From a virus: a DNA stretch of 43,684 bases. The DNA is taken from positions 1 through 43,684 of the IMG/VR virus record IMGVR_UViG_3300045936_000038, one strand, 5' to 3'. The notes beneath the pieces were generated by a model. That model had not been told where the DNA came from. It searched no databases and saw nothing but the letters and a program-made list of their open reading frames with translations. Positions 22,082 to 31,444 of the stretch are shown one piece after another; the stretch's first letter is position 1, and each line of letters starts with the position of its first letter. The position numbers and the translations under genes were made by a program.

Positions 22082-23700
22082 TCCTTCGTCTCTTAGTCGC
22101 CCTCCTCCTGCTGGCCCCGGCCGTCGCGCACGCGGCGATTGCCGAGGTCTCAGGGCGGAAGAATACGGGCGTCGGCAACAATGTGACCTCGGCCACATGC
22201 TCGCTCTCTGCCAATGCCTCCTCGGGCAACTTCGTCGTCGTCATGGGAGGCGTCTGGAACTCGGGTAGCGGCGTCACGTCAGTCAGCGTGTCGTCGTCTG
22301 GTGGCGGCTCCACGGGGGCCTTTTCCACGATCCTCGGCGCGACCGGCGTGTCCTATGCGGGCGGCGTCGGGAAGGCGTTTATCTCCTATGCCTCGGTCAC
22401 GGGCTCTGGCTCACTCACCTTCACGGTATCGACCGACGTAGGTTCGGGAAACTATCTCAACCTCGCGTGCGACGAGTTCTCAGGCACGGCGATTGCGCTC
22501 GACGTGAACGGTGGGGAAGCCCTGGCCTCTGCGGATAACATTGTCGACACGATCACCACGTTGACGGCGAATGACCTCATTATCGGCGTGGCCGTCATTG
22601 CTAATGGTGGGGCGACAAAAACGTTTGTCGATGGCGCTGGATATACGAACATTGCGACTGACGGATCCAGTACGACTCAAGCCTATGATGCCATGTTCCA
22701 GGTTGTGACGACGGCGACCACCTACAATGTGGACTGGTCAATACCCGGGTTTGCTTTTGACTGGTCTGCGGTCAACGCCGCGTTCAAGGAAGTAACCGGC
22801 GGTGGTGGTGGCGGCGACACGACGCCCCCGAGTACGCCGACTAATCTCGTCGCCACGGCGACGGGCAGCGATCGAGTCAGCCTTACGTGGAGTCCGTCGA
22901 CCGATAACGTGACGACCGTGCCGACCTACCGGCTCGAGCGCGCTCCGTTCTCGGGTTCATGCGGCACCTACGCCCAGATCGCTGCGCCGACGGTCACGAC
23001 CTATCTCGACACCGGCCTCGCGGCGTCCACGACGTACTGCTATCGCGTGCGGGCACAGGACGAGGCGCTCAATCTCAGCAGCTATAGCACGGCGGCATCG
23101 GCCACCACGCTTGCGTTACGGACGTTGATCCTCTACTGGAACGATAACTCCCCGAACGCCCAGAACTCGGTGAGTGAGACCGGCTTCCAGATGGAGCGAT
23201 GCACGGGCGCGGCGTGTTCGGATTTCGCCGTGCTCGCCACGCTCGGTGCGAACGTGACGACCTACACCGACACCGTCGCCCCAAACCCGATCGCGGGGTA
23301 TCGGGTGACGGCGCTGCCGGCCGGAAGCGGCTACAGCAACATCGTGTACAGCGACACGACTATTCCGCCGATCCTCCTGACCCATCCGCCACTGTTGGCC
23401 TTTTCCGCCGCGCCGGGCTTTACGCCGGTGCCGCAGTCCATCTCGATCACCAAGAACGGCGGAAGCCCCACGATGACGTGGACGGTCTCCGATGATCAGA
23501 CCTGGCTCTCGGTGTCGCCCGGGTCTGGCACGGACGATGCCATCGTGGTCGCCTCGGTGGATACGACCGGTCTGACGGCTGGCATCTATACCGCGAACAT
23601 CACGGTCACGGCGGCGGGGGCGACCGGAAGTCCGCAGACCATTCCCGTCACGCTGACGATGTCCTCGTCGGGCTCGAGCATCGGCGGGAGAGTGCGATGA
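22078..23700 (+). CDS. Secreted adhesin-like protein: FN3 and BACON-type domains
   Basis: 540 residues with a Sec signal peptide (LLVALLLLAPAVAHA then A). Residues about 20-235: beta-sandwich domain shared with the 41335-42177 product. After a Gly linker (GGGGGG) come a fibronectin type III domain (TPPSTPTNLVATATGSDRVS to about 345, ending TTYCYRVRAQDEAL) and a degenerate second one to about 425. Residues about 430-530 form a BACON-like Ig domain (WTVSDDQTWLSVSPGSGTDD, GIYTANITVTA). Carbohydrate-binding or adhesion is the usual role. ATG overlaps the previous stop (ATGA). Confidence 0.7.
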   Translation: MILRLLVALLLLAPAVAHAAIAEVSGRKNTGVGNNVTSATCSLSANASSGNFVVVMGGVWNSGSGVTSVSVSSSGGGSTGAFSTILGATGVSYAGGVGKAFISYASVTGSGSLTFTVSTDVGSGNYLNLACDEFSGTAIALDVNGGEALASADNIVDTITTLTANDLIIGVAVIANGGATKTFVDGAGYTNIATDGSSTTQAYDAMFQVVTTATTYNVDWSIPGFAFDWSAVNAAFKEVTGGGGGGDTTPPSTPTNLVATATGSDRVSLTWSPSTDNVTTVPTYRLERAPFSGSCGTYAQIAAPTVTTYLDTGLAASTTYCYRVRAQDEALNLSSYSTAASATTLALRTLILYWNDNSPNAQNSVSETGFQMERCTGAACSDFAVLATLGANVTTYTDTVAPNPIAGYRVTALPAGSGYSNIVYSDTTIPPILLTHPPLLAFSAAPGFTPVPQSISITKNGGSPTMTWTVSDDQTWLSVSPGSGTDDAIVVASVDTTGLTAGIYTANITVTAAGATGSPQTIPVTLTMSSSGSSIGGRVR

Positions 23701-25124
23701 GACGACTCCTTCTTCTGCTGGCGCTTTTGGTGATTCCTGCGCCCGCAGCGGCGGTCACCTACTACGTGCATCCGACCGGCACCAATCCAGCGTGTTCGAC
23801 CGTCGCCAGCCAGGGCGCGGGAAACCTGCTCCAGCGCAAATCGACCATTGCGGCCGGCATCGCCTGTCTGGCAAGTGGCGATACCCTCGTGATCGGGGCC
23901 GGGACGTATGTCGCGATCATCCCACCCGATACGATCCCGAACGGAACTGGGCCAGGCGGGGAAGCCCGCGAGGCGACATGGCCGGGGGCCACCGTCATCC
24001 GGGCCGAGACGCCTTGCACCAACGTGGGCGCGGCGTCAGGCCCCTACGCCACGCCATCATGCTCGACCATCATTCGTCCGACATCTGCCCTGTGCTCGGG
24101 GAATGCCGATGATGTGGTCTGGATTACCAACAATAGTCAGGCGCGGTACATCATCTTCCGGGGTTTTGAGATTGACGCGAACTCTCAGTGCGTGCAGATC
24201 GGGCGCTTCTATACCCAGAACAGCATTGCCGCCCCGGATCATATCCGCGTGCAGGACGTGTATTGGCACGATGCGCTGGCGGCAGCATCCGGCGCAGGGC
24301 TCGTCGCGGTTCACCCGTCGAGCACCACGTCAACCTACATGGAATTTCTTGACAGCACCTTTAAGAACTTCAACCTGGCCGGGAGCTTCCCTACTGGCGG
24401 CGGCAAACATTGCCTCTACTTCGGCGGGAGCGGCACCATCCGCCGTAATGTCATCGCGCAATGCTCGCCGACCGATCACAACGGCATCGGGATCACCACT
24501 CACAATGCGGCGAGCCTCGATCTGGACATCAGCGGCAATGACATATGGGGCTGGGGGTTCGGCGGGGTGGCGGCGGCGGGAGTCACGAACTCCGAGATTT
24601 ACAACAACATCATCCACGATGGCGGCACCACGACCAGCTATTGCAGCAGCGGGTGTGGGGCCATTCTCGTGAATAGCTGCGGTGGTGGCGGTGGGGCGAG
24701 TCCTGTGAATACGCTCATCGCCAACAACACAGTGTATGGATCACTGAATTTCACTGGTCAAAGCAGCGGCATTGTCTTCCTGTGCAGTGGTTCTACAGGC
24801 ACGACTATTCAGAACAACATCATGTTCGGCGGCACCAACGACACGATTTCGGGTAGTGACAGCGGCACCATCAGCAACAACCGTTGCGCGAGCGGGTGCA
24901 CGACCGTCGACAACCCGCAGTTTGTCAACGCGGCGGGGGGTGATTTTCACCTCACCATTTCCTCTCCGACGGCGATCACGCAGGGCGGGGTCAATCAGTC
25001 GGCGCGTTACACGACCGACAAGGATGGCGTGGCGTGGGGCTCCACGTATAGCCTCGGGGCCTACAAGTTCCCCGTGCCGTCCAGCGCTCCCGCTGCACCC
25101 ACTAACTTGAGGTTTACGCCATGA
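23697..25124 (+). CDS. Secreted right-handed beta-helix protein (tailspike/lyase-like)
   Basis: 475 residues. Signal peptide MRRLLLLLALLVIPAPAAA, then YYVHPTGTNPAC, the usual opening of parallel beta-helix carbohydrate enzymes (DUF1565/pectate-lyase-like). Repeated short strands with Asn ladders follow: IRRNVIAQCS, LDISGNDIWG, SEIYNNIIHDGG, IANNTVYGS, TIQNNIMFGG. A depolymerase or glycan-binding spike is likely. Catalytic residues cannot be assigned. The Cys content is high, consistent with an oxidising compartment. Confidence 0.7.
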   Translation: MRRLLLLLALLVIPAPAAAVTYYVHPTGTNPACSTVASQGAGNLLQRKSTIAAGIACLASGDTLVIGAGTYVAIIPPDTIPNGTGPGGEAREATWPGATVIRAETPCTNVGAASGPYATPSCSTIIRPTSALCSGNADDVVWITNNSQARYIIFRGFEIDANSQCVQIGRFYTQNSIAAPDHIRVQDVYWHDALAAASGAGLVAVHPSSTTSTYMEFLDSTFKNFNLAGSFPTGGGKHCLYFGGSGTIRRNVIAQCSPTDHNGIGITTHNAASLDLDISGNDIWGWGFGGVAAAGVTNSEIYNNIIHDGGTTTSYCSSGCGAILVNSCGGGGGASPVNTLIANNTVYGSLNFTGQSSGIVFLCSGSTGTTIQNNIMFGGTNDTISGSDSGTISNNRCASGCTTVDNPQFVNAAGGDFHLTISSPTAITQGGVNQSARYTTDKDGVAWGSTYSLGAYKFPVPSSAPAAPTNLRFTP

Positions 25125-26068
25125 AGCGACTGCTGGCCGTTCTCGCGATGCTTGCGCTGCCCAGCAGCGCGTTTGCCATCGACACCAACGTCATGCCCGA
25201 GGCGGCCTATGTGAAGGGCGCGACCAGCGTCATTCATCTGATCTTCATCAAAGACGACACGACGGGCCTCGGCAAGACGGGACTGACGAGTGGATCGTCG
25301 GGGCTCACGATCGCCTACGGGCGGGCGGACCAGGGCAACGCCGCGGCCTCAACCTGCACGGTGGCCGCCGCAACGCGAGGATCCTACACGTCCTGTGGGT
25401 TCGTCGAGAAAGACTCCACGAACCTTGCGGGCTGGTACGAGTTCGGCCTTACCACGGCGATGCTCGCCACGGGCGCGGATTACGTCACGGTGTCGGTCTA
25501 TGGTGTGTCGGGCATGGTGCCGACCGTGCTTCCGATCGCCCTCGTGGACTTCGGGCTTGCGGCGGTCTACAACCGGCTCGGAGCTCCCGCCGGCGCGAGC
25601 ATGAGTGCCGATACGGCGGCCGTGCAGACCTCGGCCACAGCGATCAAGGCGAAGACGGATTCACTGACGTTCACGGGGGCAAATGTCGGCTCCATCGTCA
25701 ACACCTACGCCAGCGGCCAGGCCCCGGTGCTTCCGACGGTGGCCGGGCGCACGCTGGACGTGGCCGCAACTGGAATTGTCACGGCGGGCTCATCGTGGCG
25801 GCGAAACGTGGCAGGACAGGCAAAGTTTGCCCTCTTCATGCGCGACTCTACCTCGCCCTCGACGCCAAAGACCGGGCTGACGCTCACGGTCCAGGTGTGG
25901 AAGGACACCGGGTCCTTTAGTAGCGCGACGGGCACGGCCGAAGAGATTGGCAACGGCTGGTATGCCTTCTCCCCGTCGCAGGCTGATACGAATTGCGCTC
26001 TCTGCATTTTCAGCGTGACCGCGACGGGCGCCGTCCCGACCGGGTACACGATCAATACCGCGCCATGA
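25121..26068 (+). CDS. Secreted fibre-like protein with duplicated domain
   Basis: 315 residues. Signal peptide MKRLLAVLAMLALPSSAFA. Two related beta domains: the first HLIFIKDDTTGLGKTGLTSG to WYEFGLTTAML (about 35-145), the second FALFMRDSTSPSTPKTGLTL to GWYAFSPSQ (about 235-310), joined by a helical linker with LDVAATG. The I/F-x-D...P/G-K-T-G-L pattern is seen in phage tail-fibre and neck-appendage proteins. Coupled to both neighbours by ATGA. Confidence 0.55.
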   Translation: MKRLLAVLAMLALPSSAFAIDTNVMPEAAYVKGATSVIHLIFIKDDTTGLGKTGLTSGSSGLTIAYGRADQGNAAASTCTVAAATRGSYTSCGFVEKDSTNLAGWYEFGLTTAMLATGADYVTVSVYGVSGMVPTVLPIALVDFGLAAVYNRLGAPAGASMSADTAAVQTSATAIKAKTDSLTFTGANVGSIVNTYASGQAPVLPTVAGRTLDVAATGIVTAGSSWRRNVAGQAKFALFMRDSTSPSTPKTGLTLTVQVWKDTGSFSSATGTAEEIGNGWYAFSPSQADTNCALCIFSVTATGAVPTGYTINTAP

Positions 26069-26145
26069 ACTGGCGTTATCTCCTCTTCCCGTTCTGGATG
26101 CTCTGGCAGACCGTCGGTACAGCGGTCGCTAGGCTGGTGCGCTGA
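26065..26145 (+). CDS. Tiny membrane peptide (26 aa)
   Basis: MNWRYLLFPFWMLWQTVGTA is followed by a basic end. ATG overlaps the preceding stop (ATGA) and TGA overlaps the next ATG (TGATG), so it fills the gap between two structural genes exactly. Hydrophobic, likely a single membrane span. It might only serve to couple translation. Confidence 0.4.
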   Translation: MNWRYLLFPFWMLWQTVGTAVARLVR

Positions 26146-26540
26146 TGCCCCAGGAAGACCTCGGCTCCGCAATCGGTGGCGGGCAGGTTGGCGGCGCGAT
26201 CGGCGGCGCACAGGTCGATCTGCCGCCGCCGCTATTCGACACCACGCCCGCGCCGGTTCCACCCGACACCCCGCCGCCGGTCGTGGTTCCGCCTGGCGAG
26301 TCGATCCCGATGTACCGCGTCTCGTCGCAGCAGGCCGGGACCGAGAACGTGGCAGAGGGGGCCGACTTCATCACGGTGAGCGGGACGTTCGTGGTGCCCT
26401 ACTCCCCCAAGATCGTCACGTCGTGGGCCACAGATCGGTGGGTGGTGCCGACTGAGAAGCTGACGACCGCGTTTACCGTGCGGTTCACGCAACTGGCCCC
26501 GGCGAATAGCACGATGGACTGGGGCACGGCGGGGGCCTAA
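26145..26540 (+). CDS. Structural protein with a domain shared with the adaptor (131 aa)
   Basis: The N-terminal third is Gly/Pro-rich and disordered (SAIGGGQVGGAIGGAQVDLP). The C-terminal 70 residues form a beta domain: AEGADFITVSGTFVVPYSPK, SWATDRWVVP, FTVRFTQLAP, STMDW. The same domain, with AEG, GWAT..FV.P and SSFDW at equivalent places, opens the following gene. Probably a head or neck component. Confidence 0.5.
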   Translation: MPQEDLGSAIGGGQVGGAIGGAQVDLPPPLFDTTPAPVPPDTPPPVVVPPGESIPMYRVSSQQAGTENVAEGADFITVSGTFVVPYSPKIVTSWATDRWVVPTEKLTTAFTVRFTQLAPANSTMDWGTAGA

Positions 26541-27428
26541 ATGTCGACCTTCTACGCTGGCACGCAAGCGGTAGCCGAGGGCGACGTCCAGGTCGGCGTC
26601 AACTTCACGGGCTCGCTGCCGTTACCCTTTCAGATCACAAGCCTCGTGCCGGGCTGGGCGACGACGCCATTCGTGGACCCATCGAGCAAGTTCGCAGGCG
26701 GTTTCATCGCGCAATTCACCAACCCGGCGCCACCCGGCGGCTCGAGCTTCGACTGGGAAGTCTCGGCCCCCACGGCGGCGGCCTCGTCACTGTCGCAATA
26801 CATCGAATGCCTGCGCGATCTACTCCACGATCCGGATGATGTCTACTGGTCGGCGGCGCAGAAGACGAACTACATCAATCAGGGATTGCAGAAGCGCGAC
26901 CGGGAGACCGGGCAGAATCGCGTGCAGATTTCGTTCACCACGACGGTTGGGACGGATACGTACAACTTCACCCAGTTGGGTAACGACAACGTGTTCGACC
27001 TCATCGGCGTGAACCTGCTCTATCAGAACCAGCGGTATGTGATGGGCTCGTGTTCATTTAGTGAACTGAACGCCACGCTCCGGATGTACAACCCGGCCTT
27101 TCAGTGGGCTCCGGTGGCGTTCGCGCGCTACGGCCCGGCGCAATTCGTGATCGCGCCCGCGCCGGCGATTGCCTACACGCTCGAGGTCGACTGCGCACAG
27201 ATCACGCCGCAAGGCTACCTCGTGAGCCTGACCGATACGGACCCGCTGCCCGCGCCGTTCGATGCGCCCGTGTGCTACTGGGCGGCGCGGATGGCGAAAT
27301 ACAACGAGCGGGCGTATGACGAGGCGCGGGAGTTTGAAGAGAACTTCAACGACGAGGTGAACCGGCTGGACGCCAATAAGGTCGGCACGGTGCCGTCACT
27401 GACCGGGCGGATGTGGGGCTGGCGATGA
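26541..27428 (+). CDS. Head-tail adaptor with extra N-terminal beta domain
   Basis: 295 residues. The first 75 repeat the beta domain of the preceding gene (TQAVAEGDVQVGVNFTGSLP to SSFDWEV). From SLSQYIECLRDLLHDPDDVY (about residue 87) onward it resembles podoviral adaptor proteins of the P22 gp4/gp6-like kind: helix, YINQGLQKRDRETG, then beta strands, and a C-terminal helix KYNERAYDEAREFEENF. This would sit under the portal. TAA of the previous gene abuts its ATG. Confidence 0.6.
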   Translation: MSTFYAGTQAVAEGDVQVGVNFTGSLPLPFQITSLVPGWATTPFVDPSSKFAGGFIAQFTNPAPPGGSSFDWEVSAPTAAASSLSQYIECLRDLLHDPDDVYWSAAQKTNYINQGLQKRDRETGQNRVQISFTTTVGTDTYNFTQLGNDNVFDLIGVNLLYQNQRYVMGSCSFSELNATLRMYNPAFQWAPVAFARYGPAQFVIAPAPAIAYTLEVDCAQITPQGYLVSLTDTDPLPAPFDAPVCYWAARMAKYNERAYDEAREFEENFNDEVNRLDANKVGTVPSLTGRMWGWR

Positions 27429-27589
27429 AGAATAGCCCGCTGGTGGTAGGCGTGGCATCGACGCCTCGTTGTGTCCCCAACCCGTGTCATTCCACGGACC
27501 GCGTGCCCTCGGAGCGTCTTTCGACGCCGGCAACACCCAGCGGGTGCCCTGGGGGCTCCACCAGCGAACCGCCTGAGAGTCTAGCATGA
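27425..27589 (+). CDS. Small hypothetical protein (54 aa)
   Basis: ATG and TGA both overlap neighbours (ATGA at each end). The product is Pro/Ser/Thr-rich with four Cys (RCVPNPC and later) and no predicted fold. Codon composition is less convincing than its neighbours, but leaving it out would give the only sizeable gap in this stretch. Confidence 0.4.
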   Translation: MKNSPLVVGVASTPRCVPNPCHSTDRVPSERLSTPATPSGCPGGSTSEPPESLA

Positions 27590-29166
27590 GACTGCCCTCC
27601 CCGGACCTCATCGGCGCAGGCCAGCCGAACGGCAAGCGGCCGCCGCCGCCGTCCAAGCGGAAGACGGCCGAGTTCCGGCGCTGGACCGGCGTCAACCTCA
27701 CCGATGCGCGCACGGACATCGAGGACACCGAACTCTTCTGGTTGGAGAACGGTATCAGCATCGGCAAGGGCGTTGTTCAGTTTTTGAACGCTCCGGGTTC
27801 GGCCGTCGCCACCATCCCCGAGGGCATCGCGTCGATGTGGGGCTTCACGCTCAACAACGTGCCGGTGGTCATCGTGGTGGGCCTCAACGGATCGCTGACG
27901 CAAGTGGCGATTCCAGGCGGCGCGGCCACGATCATCGGCGGCGCGGCTACCGTGACGCCCTCGGCTCACCTCACCATCTGGCAGGGCTCCACGGTGCTGA
28001 TCGTCGACCCGACGGCGGGCTATTCCTCGTGGGACGGGACCACGTACACGGTCATCGACGCCGCGATGGTCGGCACCTCGATTGCCGTGTTTGAGGGGAG
28101 CGTCTGGATCGGCAACAACCGCACGATCACCTTTACCGCGCCGGCCTCATTCAGCGACTTCACCGTGGCCTCGGGCGCGGGCGCGACGACCATCACCGAC
28201 GAGGCGTTCATCGGCACGATCACCTTCATGCTATCGTCCGTCGAACAGTTGTGGATTGTCGGCCCGGCGTCGGTGAACACCATCTCAAACGTGGTGGCCT
28301 CGGGCTCGGGGCCCGTGGTGCGGACCTTTGCCATCACCAACGTCGTGCCCTCGGTGGGCTCGGTCGGCCCGTCCTCAGGCGCAGCCTACTTCCGGGCTGT
28401 CACGTTTATGTCGCCGGGCGGGATCTATGCCATCTCGGGCGTCACGCCGCAGAAACTCAGTGCCAGCATCGACCGGATGTTTCCGGGGCTCACGCTGACG
28501 CCCGATACGCCTGCTGCCGTGGCGCTGGTGCAGAACCTCTATTGCCTGCTCTTCCTCGTGAAGTACACGCAGGCGCTCGTGACGGGCCTGCCGATGCCCG
28601 CGAACGATCTGGCGACCGAGACGCCGCTGATCCTCGGGTTCACGCAGGGCAAGATGTTCTTTGCCTCGCAAGGCGAGACGCTAAAATGGATGACCACGGT
28701 TATCGTCAACGGGGTCAGCCAGGTGTGGGGCGCGAACACGGCCGGGGAGATTTACCAACTCTTCGGCGCGGAGAATGACCAGCCCGTGCGCTACAAGGTC
28801 GTCGGCAAACTCTCGGGGTTTGGCAAGCCGACCAGTATGCACGCCCTCTACAAGATCGGCGTCGAGGTCCAGTCGGCTTATCCGATCGCGCCCACGCTCA
28901 CGGTGGACTCGGACATCGGGATCAAGGCGTTTAATCTCGCGCCAAACGTGACGCTCAATCTCCGAAACAACCTCAACCAGCTCTTGCGGCTGGTGAACTC
29001 CTCGAATCAGACGCTCGTGCTGCAGGGTCAGGGGCTCGCGCTGCCGAAACAGGATGCCGCGATGTTCGGGCATTATTTGGGCTGGATCTATCAGGGGAAT
29101 GACCCGCCACATCGGCTCCAAGCCGTGCAGATGGAATATGCAGAGACAAGGGAGTGGAACGCATGA
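27586..29166 (+). CDS. Tail hub / DNA stabilisation protein (P22 gp10-like)
   Basis: 526 residues, beta-rich throughout. RRWTGVNLTDARTDIEDTEL then FWLENGISIGKGVVQFLNAP is the opening pattern of podoviral hub proteins such as P22 gp10. A repeated-blade body follows (NGSLTQVAIPGGAATIIGG, SVWIGNNRTITFTAP, GEIYQLFG) and a C-terminal LQAVQMEYAET. It would close the portal channel and carry the fibres. Coupled to both neighbours. Confidence 0.6.
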   Translation: MRLPSPDLIGAGQPNGKRPPPPSKRKTAEFRRWTGVNLTDARTDIEDTELFWLENGISIGKGVVQFLNAPGSAVATIPEGIASMWGFTLNNVPVVIVVGLNGSLTQVAIPGGAATIIGGAATVTPSAHLTIWQGSTVLIVDPTAGYSSWDGTTYTVIDAAMVGTSIAVFEGSVWIGNNRTITFTAPASFSDFTVASGAGATTITDEAFIGTITFMLSSVEQLWIVGPASVNTISNVVASGSGPVVRTFAITNVVPSVGSVGPSSGAAYFRAVTFMSPGGIYAISGVTPQKLSASIDRMFPGLTLTPDTPAAVALVQNLYCLLFLVKYTQALVTGLPMPANDLATETPLILGFTQGKMFFASQGETLKWMTTVIVNGVSQVWGANTAGEIYQLFGAENDQPVRYKVVGKLSGFGKPTSMHALYKIGVEVQSAYPIAPTLTVDSDIGIKAFNLAPNVTLNLRNNLNQLLRLVNSSNQTLVLQGQGLALPKQDAAMFGHYLGWIYQGNDPPHRLQAVQMEYAETREWNA

Positions 29167-30287
29167 GTCTATGGGGGGGTGGTCGCCATACCCACGGAAC
29201 CGTGGACGGTTCAACGAAGCCCAGGCCTCGCTTCTTCGGGGCCTGGGCTTGGATTCTCGGCGCAATCCTCGTACCGGCCATCGTCTACGCCACCGGCACG
29301 TTGACCGTGCCGAACAACATTTTCACGCAGGCGGGCGGTACGAACGTCGCGCCCCTGCTGGACGCGAACTACACCGCGATCAAGAACTACGTCAACACCC
29401 GCGAGGTCACGGTGGGCCTCTTGGCCTCACGTCCGGCCGCGGGCACGCAGGGGCGCTGGTACCTCGCCACCGATCAGGGCGGCGGCACCACCTACGTCGA
29501 CTCGGGCACGGCATGGGTCCAGACGGGCGCGGGCGTGTCGACCACACTCGCCAATCAGCGGGCGTCGATGACGCTCTCCAACAACGGGACGGCCACGTCG
29601 ACCTTCCTGGTGTTCCCCGGCGCGGTCTCGAGCGATGACCTCCTCGTCAATGACAAGGTGCTTATCTCTAACACGTCCACCAAGACTAAAACGCTGGCAG
29701 CGTGGGCGGTTGGCAATAATACCGGGTGCCTCGACACGGGCACGGTCGCTGCGTTTACGTTCTATCACGTCTACGTCATCACACGAGTCGATACGGGTGT
29801 GGTGGATATCCTGTGCTCGGTCTCGGGGCCAGCGTCCACGACGCAGCCGACGATGCCGACGAACTACACCAAGAAGCAACGGCTGGGCGCGATCCGCACG
29901 ACGTGGTTCGGAACACCGGGTGCGGAGATTTACCCGTTCACGCAGATCGGGCGCACCTTCCGGTGGGCGACGGTAAGCACTACGCTGGACGTGAACAACG
30001 CTACGCCGGGAACGAACGCGGTAGCGGCGACCCTGTCGGTACCGAACGGCGTGTTCGTCGAGGCGTTGCTGAATTGCGTCACCGCGAACACCGGCCAGAT
30101 TTATGCCACCCCGCTGTTCGCATCCGATGAAGCCCCGGCGGGGCCGATCTCCTGTTCCGCGTTCACGGCGAGCCAAGGCAATGACGTGGTGATCATCCCG
30201 AACGCGACGGCCACGTTCCGCTATCGCAACGCGGCGAACGTGTCGACCCAGTTTCGCACGCTCGGCTGGAAGGAGTTGTGGGACTGA
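29163..30287 (+). CDS. Tail-fibre-like protein with signal anchor
   Basis: 374 residues from ATG at 29163, which overlaps the preceding stop. A hydrophobic segment (WAWILGAILVPAIVYA, about 28-43) ends in VYA-T, a possible cleavage site. It is followed by TLTVPNNIFTQAGGTNVAPL then LDANYTAIKNYVNTR, the pattern found near the N terminus of many phage fibre proteins, and a beta-rich C terminus with two Cys pairs. Likely a virion fibre or appendage. Confidence 0.55.
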   Translation: MSLWGGGRHTHGTVDGSTKPRPRFFGAWAWILGAILVPAIVYATGTLTVPNNIFTQAGGTNVAPLLDANYTAIKNYVNTREVTVGLLASRPAAGTQGRWYLATDQGGGTTYVDSGTAWVQTGAGVSTTLANQRASMTLSNNGTATSTFLVFPGAVSSDDLLVNDKVLISNTSTKTKTLAAWAVGNNTGCLDTGTVAAFTFYHVYVITRVDTGVVDILCSVSGPASTTQPTMPTNYTKKQRLGAIRTTWFGTPGAEIYPFTQIGRTFRWATVSTTLDVNNATPGTNAVAATLSVPNGVFVEALLNCVTANTGQIYATPLFASDEAPAGPISCSAFTASQGNDVVIIPNATATFRYRNAANVSTQFRTLGWKELWD

Positions 30288-30640
30288 TGCAACTCAAGGA
30301 GGGGGTCTCCATCGCGAAGTCCGTACCAGAGATGGATGCGGCGCATGTCGAGATCGAGAAGTGCTTTAAGCACTTCGGCTGTGAAGCCGTTGTTACGTCT
30401 GGCGATGAGGAGACGGCTATTCATGCTGGTCGCCCGCTCGCGGGAGACACCGTAAATGCTCATTATCTTGGCAAAGCCAGAGACTATCGCATCTGGAACG
30501 TACCGGCGGCGAGGCGTCAAGCCCTGGTTGATTTGATCGAAGACACGCTCGGCCCTGCGTTCGTCGTCATCTGGGAATCGCAGGGGACGCCCAACGAACA
30601 TTTACACGTCCAATCTGGCCATGTGAGGATGACCGCGTGA
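30287..30640 (+). CDS. Putative M15-type peptidoglycan peptidase (endolysin)
   Basis: 117 residues. H59-x6-D66 (in NAHYLGKARDYR) and E104-x2-H107 (in NEHLHVQ) reproduce the zinc-binding pattern of M15 D-Ala-D-Ala/L,D peptidases, which cleave the stem peptide of murein. It is small for the family but complete across the core. First gene of a cluster with holin-like and spanin genes, which supports a lysis role. ATG at 30287 overlaps the preceding stop (TGATG). Confidence 0.6.
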   Translation: MQLKEGVSIAKSVPEMDAAHVEIEKCFKHFGCEAVVTSGDEETAIHAGRPLAGDTVNAHYLGKARDYRIWNVPAARRQALVDLIEDTLGPAFVVIWESQGTPNEHLHVQSGHVRMTA

Positions 30641-30969
30641 CAGACAAGTACGCTGGCCCGGAGCGTCGCGGGAAGAACGGCAATGGCGTCACTTGGAAGT
30701 GGATTGCGGGCGCGCTGATGGGCCTATCCTCGGTCATCGGCGCGGCGTGGCTCAACGCGAACACTGGCGAGATTGCCTCGCTCAAGGTGGCCCAGAAGCA
30801 AGCGGACACCGAGCAAAGCAAGATCCGCGAGAAAGCGGGCGTGATCGAAGAGAAGGTGCGGCGGATTGAAGAGGATGTCAAAGACGTAAAGGAGCAGCAG
30901 AAAGACACCAATAGAAAACTGGACGATCAGAAGAAGAGCCTCGACGAATTGCTGAGGAGAACGAAATGA
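30637..30969 (+). CDS. Membrane-anchored coiled-coil protein of lysis cassette
   Basis: 110 residues, GTG start (GTGA overlap). Polar N terminus with GPERRGKNGNG, one hydrophobic helix (WIAGALMGLSSVIGAAWL, about 22-39), then a long charged coiled coil (IREKAGVIEEKVRRIEEDVK onward). Similar small proteins in phage lysis regions are annotated as holin accessory or unknown. The topology is type II or III; the function is not certain. Confidence 0.55.
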   Translation: MTDKYAGPERRGKNGNGVTWKWIAGALMGLSSVIGAAWLNANTGEIASLKVAQKQADTEQSKIREKAGVIEEKVRRIEEDVKDVKEQQKDTNRKLDDQKKSLDELLRRTK

Positions 30970-31166
30970 TTAAGACGATGACCACGAATTGGTGGACGAC
31001 CCTGATTGGGGCGGTTGGCGCGATCCTCGTGTATGTGCAAGAGAACGGGGCCGCCATGCCGCAGACCAAAGAGGGCTGGAAGGCCCTGCTGATCGGCGCG
31101 GCCATCGCGGGGCTCGGCTTCGTCGCCAAGAGCGCCACGACGGGCTCGACGCCGCAGGCGAAGTGA
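30966..31166 (+). CDS. Putative holin (66 aa)
   Basis: Two hydrophobic helices (TTLIGAVGAILVYVQ and ALLIGAAIAGLGFVA) separated by a short polar loop, with a polar C-terminal tail. Size and topology fit a class II holin controlling lysis timing, and it lies between the peptidase and the spanins. Coupled by ATGA. Confidence 0.6.
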   Translation: MIKTMTTNWWTTLIGAVGAILVYVQENGAAMPQTKEGWKALLIGAAIAGLGFVAKSATTGSTPQAK

Positions 31167-31444
31167 GCCCCAGCCTCTATGTGGGCGTGGCGGTCGTCGT
31201 CGGCGCACTCGCGCTGGTGGGGGGACTTATCTGGGCCTCTGTCCGATACGGCCGAGCCAAGCAACTCGCTGAGGATCAGGCTAAGGTCACTGGCGTCGAG
31301 CGCGCCTTGGTCGACGTGGTGGAGAACGCTAGGCGTAATCCTGTGCCTGTCTCTCGTCAGTGGCTGCGCGGGGGTGGGGACGACAAAGCCCCCACTGGAG
31401 CTCCCGAGGGCCGAGTACCGCCCGGTGATCATCGACCAGAATGA
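31163..31444 (+). CDS. Rz-like inner-membrane spanin (i-spanin)
   Basis: 93 residues from GTG at 31163 (GTGA). N-terminal membrane anchor (SLYVGVAVVVGALALVGGLI), then a charged helix (RAKQLAEDQAKVTGVERALV). It overlaps a lipoprotein gene in the +1 frame, the standard Rz/Rz1 arrangement. Together the pair would fuse inner and outer membranes at the end of lysis. The periplasmic part is short. Confidence 0.65.
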   Translation: MSPSLYVGVAVVVGALALVGGLIWASVRYGRAKQLAEDQAKVTGVERALVDVVENARRNPVPVSRQWLRGGGDDKAPTGAPEGRVPPGDHRPE

